DNA from: Pararhodospirillum photometricum DSM 122
Lineage (GTDB): Bacteria > Pseudomonadota > Alphaproteobacteria > Rhodospirillales > Rhodospirillaceae
Direction: 5' to 3'
DNA length: 64,000 bases
Assembly (NCBI RefSeq): GCF_000284415.1
Contig: NC_017059.1
Location: 1,000,725-1,064,724, forward strand
The translations under genes and the position numbers were made by a program. Positions 18,830-29,216 of the stretch are shown one piece after another. Position 1 is the first letter of the stretch, and every line of letters begins with the position of its first letter. A model generated the notes under the pieces. It made no database searches. It worked only from the letters and a program-made list of their open reading frames with translations, and was not told the DNA's origin.

Positions 18830-20098
18830 GTGAGTGTGATCGTGTTGGGCGCGGGGGTGGTGGGGGTGACGACAGCGTGGTATCTGGCGCAGGCCGGACA
18901 CGCGGTCACGGTGGTGGACCGCCGCCCTGGGGTCGGGCTGGAAACCAGTTTTGCCAACGGCGGCCAGATCTCGGTGTGCCACACCCATCCCTGGGCCGGG
19001 CCCGAGGCGCCGCGCCAAGTCCTGGGCTGGCTGGGCCGTCCCGATGCGCCGCTGGTGGTGCGCCCTCTGCGCTGGGATCCGCCGTTGTGGGCCTGGGGTC
19101 TGCGCTTTTTGGCCAACTGCACGCCCTCGGCCTTCACGCGCAACATGGAGCGGGCGGTCCGGGTGGCGCTCTATAGCCGGGCCCAGCTCAAGGCCCTGCG
19201 TACCGAGATTGGTTTAGAGTACGATCAGCGGACCCAGGGCATCCTCAAGATCTACCGCAGCCCGGCCGTGCTCGAGACGGGGCTGGCGGCGATGGCGGCG
19301 GCGCGGGCCTGGGGGCTGGAGCAGCGGGCCTTGGATGCCGACGCCTGCGTGGCTCTGGAGCCGGCCCTGGAAGACGCCCGCCCCACTCTGGCCGGAGGCA
19401 TTTTGGCCCCCGACGACGAAAGCGGCGATGCGCATCGCTTTACCCGGGCCCTAGCCGAGCGGGCCCGGGGGCTGGGGGTGCTGTTTTACGAGGCGACCAC
19501 GGTTGTGGCCCTGGAGGCGCAGGGCGGGCGCATTTGTCGGGTGATGACCGACCAGGGACCGCTGGAGGCCGACTGGGTGGTGGTGGCCCTGGGGTCCGAG
19601 TCCCCGCGTCTGCTCCGGCCGTTGGGCCTGCGCTTGCCGGTGTACCCGGCCAAGGGGTATTCCATTACCGTGGACGTGCCGCCCGAGGGGCTGGCGCCTA
19701 CCGTGTCCCTGACCGACGAGGAAAAGCGCATGGTCTACTCCCGCTTGGGCAACCGGTTGCGCGCCGCCGGCACGGCCGAACTGGCGGGCTGGGACCCGCA
19801 GTTGCGTCCCGAGCGCGCCGCCTTGATCCGACGCGAGACCCAGGCCCTGTTTCCGCGAGCCGGCAAGATCGCCGAGGCCGAGGCGTGGTGCGGTCTGCGT
19901 CCCACCACGCCCGACTCGGTTCCTCTGCTGGGCCGGGTCGCAAAATACGACAATCTGGTGCTCAACACCGGTCACGGCACCTTGGGGTGGACCATGGCCT
20001 GTGGATCGGGCCGTCTGGTGGCTGATCTCTTGGGGGGGCGGACCCCGGAAATCGCTCTGGACGGCCTTGGGCTAGACCGGTTCTTGTTGGCAGGCTAA
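18830..20098 (+). CDS. dadA: D-amino-acid dehydrogenase small subunit
   Basis: An FAD-dependent oxidoreductase that deaminates D-amino acids, mainly D-alanine, to keto acids and passes electrons to the respiratory chain. The start is the GTG at 18830, which places the dinucleotide-binding motif GAGVVGV at residues 7-13 and has GAGGAG upstream. Family marks include SFANGGQISV, LALEPAL-like spacing (CVALEPALEDA), RVAKYDNLVLNTGHGTLGW and GCGSGRL-like MACGSGRL near the end. At 422 aa it is the usual DadA length. The in-frame extension back to 18701 is repeat-derived and not real. No alr or lrp neighbour is present, so its regulation is unclear. Confidence 0.93.
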   Translation: MSVIVLGAGVVGVTTAWYLAQAGHAVTVVDRRPGVGLETSFANGGQISVCHTHPWAGPEAPRQVLGWLGRPDAPLVVRPLRWDPPLWAWGLRFLANCTPSAFTRNMERAVRVALYSRAQLKALRTEIGLEYDQRTQGILKIYRSPAVLETGLAAMAAARAWGLEQRALDADACVALEPALEDARPTLAGGILAPDDESGDAHRFTRALAERARGLGVLFYEATTVVALEAQGGRICRVMTDQGPLEADWVVVALGSESPRLLRPLGLRLPVYPAKGYSITVDVPPEGLAPTVSLTDEEKRMVYSRLGNRLRAAGTAELAGWDPQLRPERAALIRRETQALFPRAGKIAEAEAWCGLRPTTPDSVPLLGRVAKYDNLVLNTGHGTLGWTMACGSGRLVADLLGGRTPEIALDGLGLDRFLLAG

Positions 20099-20176
20099 GG
20101 TTTTCCTCCCCAGGGACAGGGATTGGGGAACGGGCGACTTTTGGGTGTGTTTCTCTCCGGGCCGGAAGACGTGGGC

Positions 20177-20842
20177 ATGCCGGGGCGATTGGAAAAAACC
20201 GGGGGTTCGATGGGTGCGCGCGACGCTAAAACGCTGGAAAGCTTGAGAGCCGAAAACGCCCAGCTCCGGGAAATTCTAGCCATCACCGAAGATAATCTCA
20301 GGGCCAGTCAGGAGGAGGTTCTCCGTCTGTCGATGGTGGATACCCTGACAGGAGTTTTCAATCGCCGCCATTTCATGGACCTAGCCGACCAGGAGGTCAG
20401 CCGGGCCCGGCGCTACAAGCGCCCGCTTGGGGTGCTGGTGGTGGTGCTCGACAACATGCGTGCCGTCAACCAAGCCCACGGCACCGAGCGGGGCGATGCG
20501 GTGTTGGGGGTCATGGGCGCGGCGATCATGCGGGCCCTGCGCACCGCGGACATCGTGGGCCGCACCGCCGGGGCGACATTTGCCGTCTTGCTGCCCGAAA
20601 CAGAGCGCGACGGGACGGTGGCCCTGGCCGAGCGGCTGGTCCTTGAAATGGCCCAGGCCGCGGCCGATCTTCTCAAAGACGCCCCGCCTCTGCCCACCGT
20701 CAGCCTGGGGGCCACGCATGTGGTGCGCGAGGACGTTATCTTTGATGCGGTGTTGCGCCGGGCCGACGAGGCGGTGGCGCGGGCCCGTCACGCCGGGGGG
20801 CGCCAAGCCGTGTACCTCGCGGCCGATGACCTGCCCGCATAG
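20177..20842 (+). CDS. Degenerate GGDEF protein with intact I-site
   Basis: A short protein with a coiled coil (LRAENAQLREILAITEDNL) followed by a GGDEF fold beginning at MVDTLTGVFNRRHF. The active loop reads AGATF at residues 131-135 instead of GGDEF, so cyclase activity is not expected. The inhibitory-site motif RTAD (122-125) is kept at the correct distance, so it may bind c-di-GMP as a receptor. The start is uncertain: ATG 20177 has GGAAG nine bases upstream, and ATG 20210 (MGARDAK) is equally plausible. It follows dadA by about 80 bases and may share its transcript. The nearest recognised relatives are short GGDEF proteins with an N-terminal coil. Confidence 0.8.
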   Translation: MPGRLEKTGGSMGARDAKTLESLRAENAQLREILAITEDNLRASQEEVLRLSMVDTLTGVFNRRHFMDLADQEVSRARRYKRPLGVLVVVLDNMRAVNQAHGTERGDAVLGVMGAAIMRALRTADIVGRTAGATFAVLLPETERDGTVALAERLVLEMAQAAADLLKDAPPLPTVSLGATHVVREDVIFDAVLRRADEAVARARHAGGRQAVYLAADDLPA

Positions 20843-20873
20843 GAGGACGGGGGTGCCACTCCTTCCCCAAGGA

Positions 20874-20916
20874 TCGAGGGGGCTGGGGAGGCGGCGCTCC
20901 CCCCCGTCTTCTCGTT
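20874..20916. repeat. GC-rich palindromic repeat, imperfect
   Basis: GAGGGGGCTGGGGAGGC, a short loop and a diverged right arm (GCTCCCCCCCGTCTTC). It lies just after the degenerate GGDEF gene. Confidence 0.55.
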
Positions 20917-21089
20917 ATGGGGGCCTGTGCGGCTTGCGGGTCTCCCCGCGGGCTGACGTGGCCCTCTTAAATTCATGCAAAATGCAGGCGGCCCGATTGA
21001 CAAGCGCCGCTTGATGTCTAAAGGCTTGCCCGTGCGCGGGGTTTCTTGAAAGACCCCTCCACACCGGCGGGGCGGAGAAAGGCAGGCTG

Positions 21090-21893
21090 ATGGAGCAGGA
21101 ACAGCGCGCGCGGGGGAAAGCCCGCGTCATCGTGGTGGGCAACCAGAAGGGAGGCTCGGGAAAGTCCACGGTGGCCATGCACCTGATCGTGGGGCTGGTG
21201 CGCGCCGGGCAAACGGTTGGATCTGTGGATCTTGATGCGGGGCAGGCCACCTTGACCCGCTATCTCGAAAATCGGCGGGCCTTTGCCGAAAAGCGGGGCA
21301 TGGAGCTGCCCAGCCCCGAACACGTGCCGCTGGCGCCCGGCCATAACCCCGAGGCCGATCAGCGTCGTCTTGAACACACCATGCTGGCCTTTTATGAGCA
21401 GGTGGACACCGTGGTTATCGACACCCCGGGCACCGACACCTCGCTGGCTCGTTGTGCCCATGCCATGGCCGATATCCTGATTACCCCGCTCAACGACAGT
21501 TTTGTGGATCTGGACGTCCTGGCACGGGTGGACGGCGAATCGATGACCGTGATCGGCCCCAGTGCCTATGCCGCCGCCGTGTGGGAGGCCAAGCAATTAC
21601 GGGCCCGGCGCGACGGCGGGGCCATCCGCTGGATCGTCCTGCGCAACCGGCTTTCGCATCTGGATGCCCGCAACAAGCGCGAGATGGAAGAGGCCCTGAC
21701 CGATTTGTCCCGGCGCATTGGCTTTACGGTGATTCCCGGCCTGGGCGAGCGTGTCATTTATCGAGAATTGTTTTTGAACGGCTTGACCCTTCTCGATCTG
21801 CGCGACCACGGCACAGGGATCGACATGAAAATGTCACATGTCGCGGCGCGCCAGGAACTGCGCGGCCTGTTAACCGCCATTGGGGTTGAATAA
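21090..21893 (+). CDS. mipZ: Division-site positioning ATPase MipZ
   Basis: A ParA/MinD-type ATPase that inhibits FtsZ near the poles and so places the division site in alphaproteobacteria. The deviant Walker A motif KGGSGKST is at residues 20-27. DLDAGQATLTRYLENRRAF matches the switch region of MipZ, IDTPGTD is the Walker B region, and VLRNRLSHLDARNKR and FLNGLTLLDL follow the MipZ family pattern closely. At 267 aa it is the standard length. In this lineage MipZ works with ParB at the chromosome origin; parAB is not in the window, although dnaA lies about 18 kb away. No operon partner is evident. Confidence 0.92.
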   Translation: MEQEQRARGKARVIVVGNQKGGSGKSTVAMHLIVGLVRAGQTVGSVDLDAGQATLTRYLENRRAFAEKRGMELPSPEHVPLAPGHNPEADQRRLEHTMLAFYEQVDTVVIDTPGTDTSLARCAHAMADILITPLNDSFVDLDVLARVDGESMTVIGPSAYAAAVWEAKQLRARRDGGAIRWIVLRNRLSHLDARNKREMEEALTDLSRRIGFTVIPGLGERVIYRELFLNGLTLLDLRDHGTGIDMKMSHVAARQELRGLLTAIGVE

Positions 21894-22132
21894 GGTTTTT
21901 CCCCTGGTTCTTTGGGGGGGCGCGTGGAGAACCCGGGATGGCGGGATTTCCTTGGGCCCTTTTCTGGCCAAAGCCGGCGCACCCGGCGCGCAACGGGTGC
22001 TAATACAAGAGCTTGGCCTGTCAAACCCTGCTTGAAGTCCGCCGGCCGCCATGGCATGAACGCTGGAGGACGGCCGCCGGGAGCAAGCGCGCCCCCGGAC
22101 GATGCCGCCCCATCAAACCAAGAGGGAAACGC

Positions 22133-23008
22133 ATGTCTCGACGTGTCCGTAAGGCCGTATTTCCGGTGGCGGGGATGGGCACACGGTTCTTGCCGGCGAC
22201 CAAGACCATGCCCAAGGAAATGCTGCCCGTCGTCGACAAGCCTCTGATTCAGTATGCGGTCGAGGAAGCCGCCGCCGCTGGCATCGACCATTTCATCTTT
22301 ATCACCGGCCGGGGCAAGGGCCCGCTGCTCGACCACTTCGACCATATGCCGGAGCTCGAAGCCCTGCTGAAGGAGCGCGGCAACATCACCGTGCTCGATA
22401 CGCTTCTGGGGGCCAAGCCGCCGCCCGGCAAGGTCTATTCCACCCGCCAGCAGCAGCCCCTGGGCCTGGGGCACGCCGTGTGGTGTGCCAAAGCGTTCGT
22501 GGGCGACGAGCCCTTTGCCGTGTTGCTGCCCGACGATTTGGTATTGTCGGACCAACCTTGTATCAAGCAGCTCCTTGACGTTCACGAGAAGATGGGCGGC
22601 AACGTCGTCGCGGTGGAAGAGGTGCCGCGCGAGCGTACCAACAAGTACGGTATCTTGGATGTTGTCGAGGACAACGGCGTTGTGGCCCGCGCCAAGGGCT
22701 TGGTGGAAAAGCCCGCCCCCAATGTCGCGCCCTCGACCATGGCCATCATCGGTCGCTATGTCCTGGAGCCCGGCATCTTCGAGCATCTGGAAAAGGTCCA
22801 GCGCGGCGCCGGCGGCGAGATCCAGCTCACCGACGCCATGAACGCCATGATCGACTCCACCCCCTTCCATGGCCTGCGCTATGAGGGCAAGCGGTTCGAT
22901 TGCGGCGATAAGGTCGGCTTCCTCCAGGCCAACATCGCCTTCGCCCTCGACCGGCCCGACATGCGCGACGCCGTGCGCGAAATGCTGGGCGAGTTTACCG
23001 CCGAATAA
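22133..23008 (+). CDS. galU: UTP-glucose-1-phosphate uridylyltransferase
   Basis: Makes UDP-glucose from UTP and glucose-1-phosphate in the cytosol. The start at ATG 22133 follows AGAGGGA. The nucleotide-binding signature AGMGTRFLPATKTMPKEML and the following VVDKPLIQY lie near the N-terminus. Other marks are LGHAVWCAK, VLLPDDLV, KYGILD and GGEIQLTDAM. At 291 aa it is typical. It heads galU-ugd-pgm on the plus strand, with gaps of 72 and 37 bases, so the three together convert glucose-6-phosphate to UDP-glucose and UDP-glucuronate for surface polysaccharides. Confidence 0.96.
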   Translation: MSRRVRKAVFPVAGMGTRFLPATKTMPKEMLPVVDKPLIQYAVEEAAAAGIDHFIFITGRGKGPLLDHFDHMPELEALLKERGNITVLDTLLGAKPPPGKVYSTRQQQPLGLGHAVWCAKAFVGDEPFAVLLPDDLVLSDQPCIKQLLDVHEKMGGNVVAVEEVPRERTNKYGILDVVEDNGVVARAKGLVEKPAPNVAPSTMAIIGRYVLEPGIFEHLEKVQRGAGGEIQLTDAMNAMIDSTPFHGLRYEGKRFDCGDKVGFLQANIAFALDRPDMRDAVREMLGEFTAE

Positions 23009-23080
23009 GAGTGAGGCCGCTCCGTCCCGAGGGGGGCGCGGGCGGCCTTTTCCTTTTGAAGCCTGCGAAGGAATGGGGAT

Positions 23081-26069
<2,989 letters not shown>

Positions 26070-26084
26070 CGACGGGCGCGGGAA

Positions 26085-26280
26085 CGCGGGGCTGCCACCC
26101 CGGACCCCGAGCCTCCAGACCTCCCCTTCTTTTTTTGATGATTGGCCTCCCCCTCTCCCTCCTTCTGAAAAGTGCACTTTTCAGAAGGAGGGAGAGGGGG
26201 AGGGCCATGACCAAAAGAAAAGGGGGTCTGGGGCATCGCCCCAGGCGGGGTTCCGGGGCGGCAGCCCCCGTGTCCCCCGT
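26085..26280. repeat. Nested inverted-repeat element (second repeat family)
   Basis: The outer arms are GGGGCTGCCACCCCGGACCCC on the left and, inverted, GGGGTTCCGGGGCGGCAGCCCC on the right; between them is the long palindrome listed separately. The right part also holds GGGGTCTGGGGCATCGCCCCAGGC, also seen at 9300-9392. It resembles a small non-coding mobile repeat and follows pgm. Confidence 0.75.
26146..26203. repeat. 58-bp perfect palindrome
   Basis: Twenty-nine bases on each side of a centre at 26174/26175 (GTG|CAC) are exact complements, from CCTCCCCCTC on the left to GAGGGGGAGG on the right. With no loop, it would form a very stable cruciform in DNA or hairpin in RNA. It is the core of the nested element after pgm. 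Confidence 0.95.
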
Positions 26281-26308
26281 CCGACCGCACCCCCTGGAGA
26301 GACTTACC

Positions 26309-26746
26309 ATGCACGCCTGGAGTCGGCCCTCCCTGGGCGAGGGGCTGGGCTTGTTGTGTTTGGGGGCTGTTCCCCTGCTGGCCCTGGCGACCCATAGCCA
26401 AATCATTCTGCCCATTGCGGCTCTGGCCCTGTTGGGCCTGGGGGGGCGAGCGCCCTGGCCGCGCGATCCCCTGCTGGTTCTGGCGGGGCTGTTCTGCCTG
26501 TGGGCGGCCCTGTCCCTGAGTTGGACCCCGGCCTCGGGCGCGGCGGCATGGCGCCCCGCCTACACCGTGCCCCTGGTTCTTCTGGCCGGGGTGGCCCTAA
26601 GCCGGGGGAGCCTGCCGCCCCTCGCTCTGCCGACCTTGGCCGTCAGCATGCTGTTGGGGGCCCGTGTTTCCCATTTGATGATCGCTCTTCGCTCCCGGCC
26701 TCGTCCCCCCTGCTCTCGCTTGGCAGACGCACGCTGCGCTCCGTAG
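26309..26746 (+). CDS. Membrane protein N-terminal fragment, O-antigen-ligase-like
   Basis: An ATG at 26309 opens a frame of 145 aa with four hydrophobic segments (for example GLGLLCLGAVPLLALA and LLVLAGLFCLWAALSLSW). Spacing and the WAALSLSW ending of the third helix resemble the start of O-antigen ligase/polymerase (WaaL/Wzy-type) proteins, which are about 400 aa long. The tail from about residue 115 is Arg- and Pro-rich and not membrane-like. The gene therefore looks truncated, with nupC starting about 45 bases later. Its position after galU-ugd-pgm suits a polysaccharide role. The family call is tentative, because only weak hydrophobic patterning supports it. Confidence 0.4.
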   Translation: MHAWSRPSLGEGLGLLCLGAVPLLALATHSQIILPIAALALLGLGGRAPWPRDPLLVLAGLFCLWAALSLSWTPASGAAAWRPAYTVPLVLLAGVALSRGSLPPLALPTLAVSMLLGARVSHLMIALRSRPRPPCSRLADARCAP

Positions 26747-26791
26747 GATCCGCCCCGCCGCAGTGGTGCGGTTCTTGGGGGGGGACGCGGT

Positions 26792-28044
26792 GTGACGCTG
26801 GCGGTGCAAAGTTTTTGTGGGACTGGGGGTTTTTTGTGGCCCTGTGCTGGGCGATCAGTGAGGATCGGCGGGCGGTTCCGTGGCGGGTGGTGGCGATCGG
26901 GATGGGGCTTCAGGTGGTTATCGCCTTGGTTCTTTTGAAACTGCCGCCGGTCCAGCACGCGTTTCTCGCCCTTAACGGGGTGGTCGAAGCGATCCAGAGC
27001 GCGACGCGGGCTGGCACGAGCTTTGTCTTTGGCTATCTGGGCGGCGGGGCGTTGCCGTTTGCCGAGACGACCCCGGGCGGGTCCTTTGTCCTGGTGTTCC
27101 AGGCGCTGCCCATCATCTTGATCATGAGCGCCTTGTCGTCGCTGCTGTTTCACTGGCGGATCTTGCCGGCGGTGGTGCGCGGCATGGCCTGGGTCCTCAC
27201 GCGGACCTTGGGCGTGGGCGGCGCCGTGGGGGTGAGCGCGGCGGCCAATATTTTCATGGGGATGGTCGAGGCGCCGCTGTTGATCCGCCCCTATGTGCGC
27301 CACCTCAGCCGCTCCGAACTGTTCATGGTCATGACCTGCGGCATGGCGACCATCGCCGGGACCATGATGGTGCTGTATGCGTCGTTTTTGCAAGGCGTGG
27401 TGGACAATCCGCTGGGCCAGATTCTGATTGCCTCGCTGATCAGCGCCCCGGCGGCGATCGTGGTGTCCTTGGTGCTGATTCCCAGTCAGGCGCGCACGGG
27501 GGGCGACTACGTGCCGCCGCCCTCGGAGGCCGCGACCGCCATTGAGGCCATTGCGATTGGCGCCCAGGAAGGGGTGCAGCTCTTGATCAGCGTCGCGGCC
27601 TTGCTCCTGGTGATGGTGGCGTTGGTGGCGCTTTTGAACAATGCCTTGGGAGTATTGCCCGATGTGCTGGGGGCGCCGTTGACCCTGGAGCGTATGCTGG
27701 GCTGGCTCATGGCGCCGGTGTGCTGGCTGATGGGGATGCCGTGGGCCGAAGCGATGGTCGGGGGGCCCCTGCTGGGGGTCAAGACCATCCTCAACGAGAT
27801 GATCGCCTACATTCAGCTCTCTCACCTGCCCGAGGGGGCGTTGTCGGAGCGCTCGCGGCTGATTTTGACCTATGCCTTGTGCGGTTTTGCCAATTTCGGC
27901 TCACTGGGCATCATGGTCGGTGGCCTGAGCACCCTGGCGCCCGAGCGGCGCGGCGAGATTGCCCGGCTGGGGCTCAAGTCGATCCTGTCGGGCACGGTGG
28001 CGACGTGCATGACCGGGGCGATCATCGGCCTCGTGGTGTGGTGA
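26792..28044 (+). CDS. nupC: Concentrative nucleoside transporter, NupC type (two frameshifts)
   Basis: An inner-membrane symporter for nucleosides. The bulk of the protein reads cleanly from WAISEDRRAVPWRVV through FVFGYLGGGALPF, FQALPIILIMSAL, GVSAAANIFMGMVEAPLLI, CGMATIAGTMM and KTILNEMIAY to the stop at 28044, matching CNT family motifs. The N-terminus needs two one-base deletions, in the T5 run 26812-26816 and the T6 run 26830-26835. The reading from GTG 26792 then becomes VTLAVQSFVGLGVFVALCWA, the usual CNT start. The corrected length of about 416 aa is normal. The 3' end lies four bases before rmuC, suggesting co-transcription. Confidence 0.88.
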
Positions 28045-28048
28045 AACC

Positions 28049-29113
28049 GTGGATCTGGGGATGCGCGTGCTGACTCCCGAGGGGGTGATTGCCCTGCTGG
28101 TGCTAACCGGCGCGCTGCTGGCCGTCATCCGGCTGGGCCTGAGCTTGCTGCGCCGCGCCCGACCCGAGGCGCGGGCGGAGGCCCTGACCGAGCGGCTGCT
28201 GGCCACCCAAAGCGAGTTGGCCGGGCGGGTGGCGCAGTTGAGCCGGGGAATCGACGATCGCCTGGACCGCCTGTCCCGACAAATGGGCGACAGCCTCCAG
28301 TACAGTACCGAGACCACCCACGCGACCCTTGGGGAGATGCGCGAGCGCCTAGCGACCATTGATGCCGCCCAGCGCACCTTGGCTGAACTGTCCGGGCGCA
28401 TGGCCAGCCTGCACGACCTGTTGAGCAACAAGCAGGCCCGGGGCGCCCTGGGGCAGGTCCAGATGGAGGATCTGGTGCGCGACCTGCTGCCGCCCGGCAC
28501 GTATCGCTTCCAGGCCCCGCTTTCGACCGGGCGCATTGCCGATTGCGCGCTGCTGCTGCCCAACCCGCCCGGGGTGATCTGCCTGGATGCCAAGTACCCC
28601 CTGGAGGCCTACCGCGCCTTGCTCAACGCCGAGACCGATGGGGCGCGGGCCGGGGCGCGGCGCGGCTTTGCCAAGGACCTTCTGCGCCATGTCCACGACA
28701 TTGCCGAACGCTACATCGTGCCGGGGGAGACTGCCGATCAAGCCTTGATGTTCCTGCCCGCTGAGTCGGTCTACGCTGAAGTTTACGCCCATCATCCGGC
28801 CGTGGTGGAGGAGGCGTTTCGTCGGCGGGTGTGGATCGTGTCACCCACCACGTTGATGGCGACGTTGACCACGGTGCGGGCGATCGTCAAGGACGCTCGC
28901 CTTTCCGAGACGGCGGAACGGCTGCGCGGCGAGATCCAGGGGTTGGTCGGGGAAGCGCGGCGGCTGGCCGAGCGCTCCGAACGCCTGGGACGGCATGTGG
29001 AGCAGACGGCCGGCGATGTCCGGGCCCTGAAAGCCACGGCCGAGGCTTTGGTCCGGCGGGGCGAGGCGATTGACCGCTTGCAGATGGGGGAGGAGGAGGC
29101 GCCGGGTTCGTAA
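28049..29113 (+). CDS. rmuC: DNA recombination protein RmuC
   Basis: The RmuC family limits rearrangements at inverted repeats and carries a nuclease-like core. A single N-terminal membrane helix (VIALLVLTGALLAVIRLGL) is followed by a long coiled coil, then the RmuC core with KQARGALGQVQMEDLV, LDAKYPLEAY, VHDIAERYI, ALMFLPAESVYAE and RVWIVSPTTLMATL. At 354 aa it is short but within family range. The GTG at 28049 is given as start; ATG 28061 (MRVLTPEG) is an alternative. It sits directly behind nupC. Its biology is apt in a genome this rich in inverted repeats, although that link is only suggestive. Confidence 0.93.
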   Translation: MDLGMRVLTPEGVIALLVLTGALLAVIRLGLSLLRRARPEARAEALTERLLATQSELAGRVAQLSRGIDDRLDRLSRQMGDSLQYSTETTHATLGEMRERLATIDAAQRTLAELSGRMASLHDLLSNKQARGALGQVQMEDLVRDLLPPGTYRFQAPLSTGRIADCALLLPNPPGVICLDAKYPLEAYRALLNAETDGARAGARRGFAKDLLRHVHDIAERYIVPGETADQALMFLPAESVYAEVYAHHPAVVEEAFRRRVWIVSPTTLMATLTTVRAIVKDARLSETAERLRGEIQGLVGEARRLAERSERLGRHVEQTAGDVRALKATAEALVRRGEAIDRLQMGEEEAPGS

Positions 29114-29216
29114 AAGGAAGGCTGGAGAGGCGTGGCCTCCCCAGACCCCTCGGTTCCTGGCCCCCTTACCGTGATCGAGGGGTCTGGGGAGGCCGCGCCT
29201 CTCCAGCCTTCTCTCC
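29114..29216. repeat. Paired GC-rich palindromic repeat
   Basis: The left unit GGCTGGAGAGGCGTGGCCTC and the right unit GGCCGCGCCTCTCCAGCC are separated by arms reading CCAGACCCCTCG and CGAGGGGTCTGG. This forms a long imperfect inverted repeat of about 100 bp between convergent rmuC and the kinase gene. The right half lies inside the kinase reading frame. Confidence 0.85.

Noticed and set aside
20997-21020. TTGACA-containing promoter before mipZ
   Set aside because: The -35 is perfect, but no -10 stands at 16-18 bases; the nearest candidate (TCTAAA) is too close.
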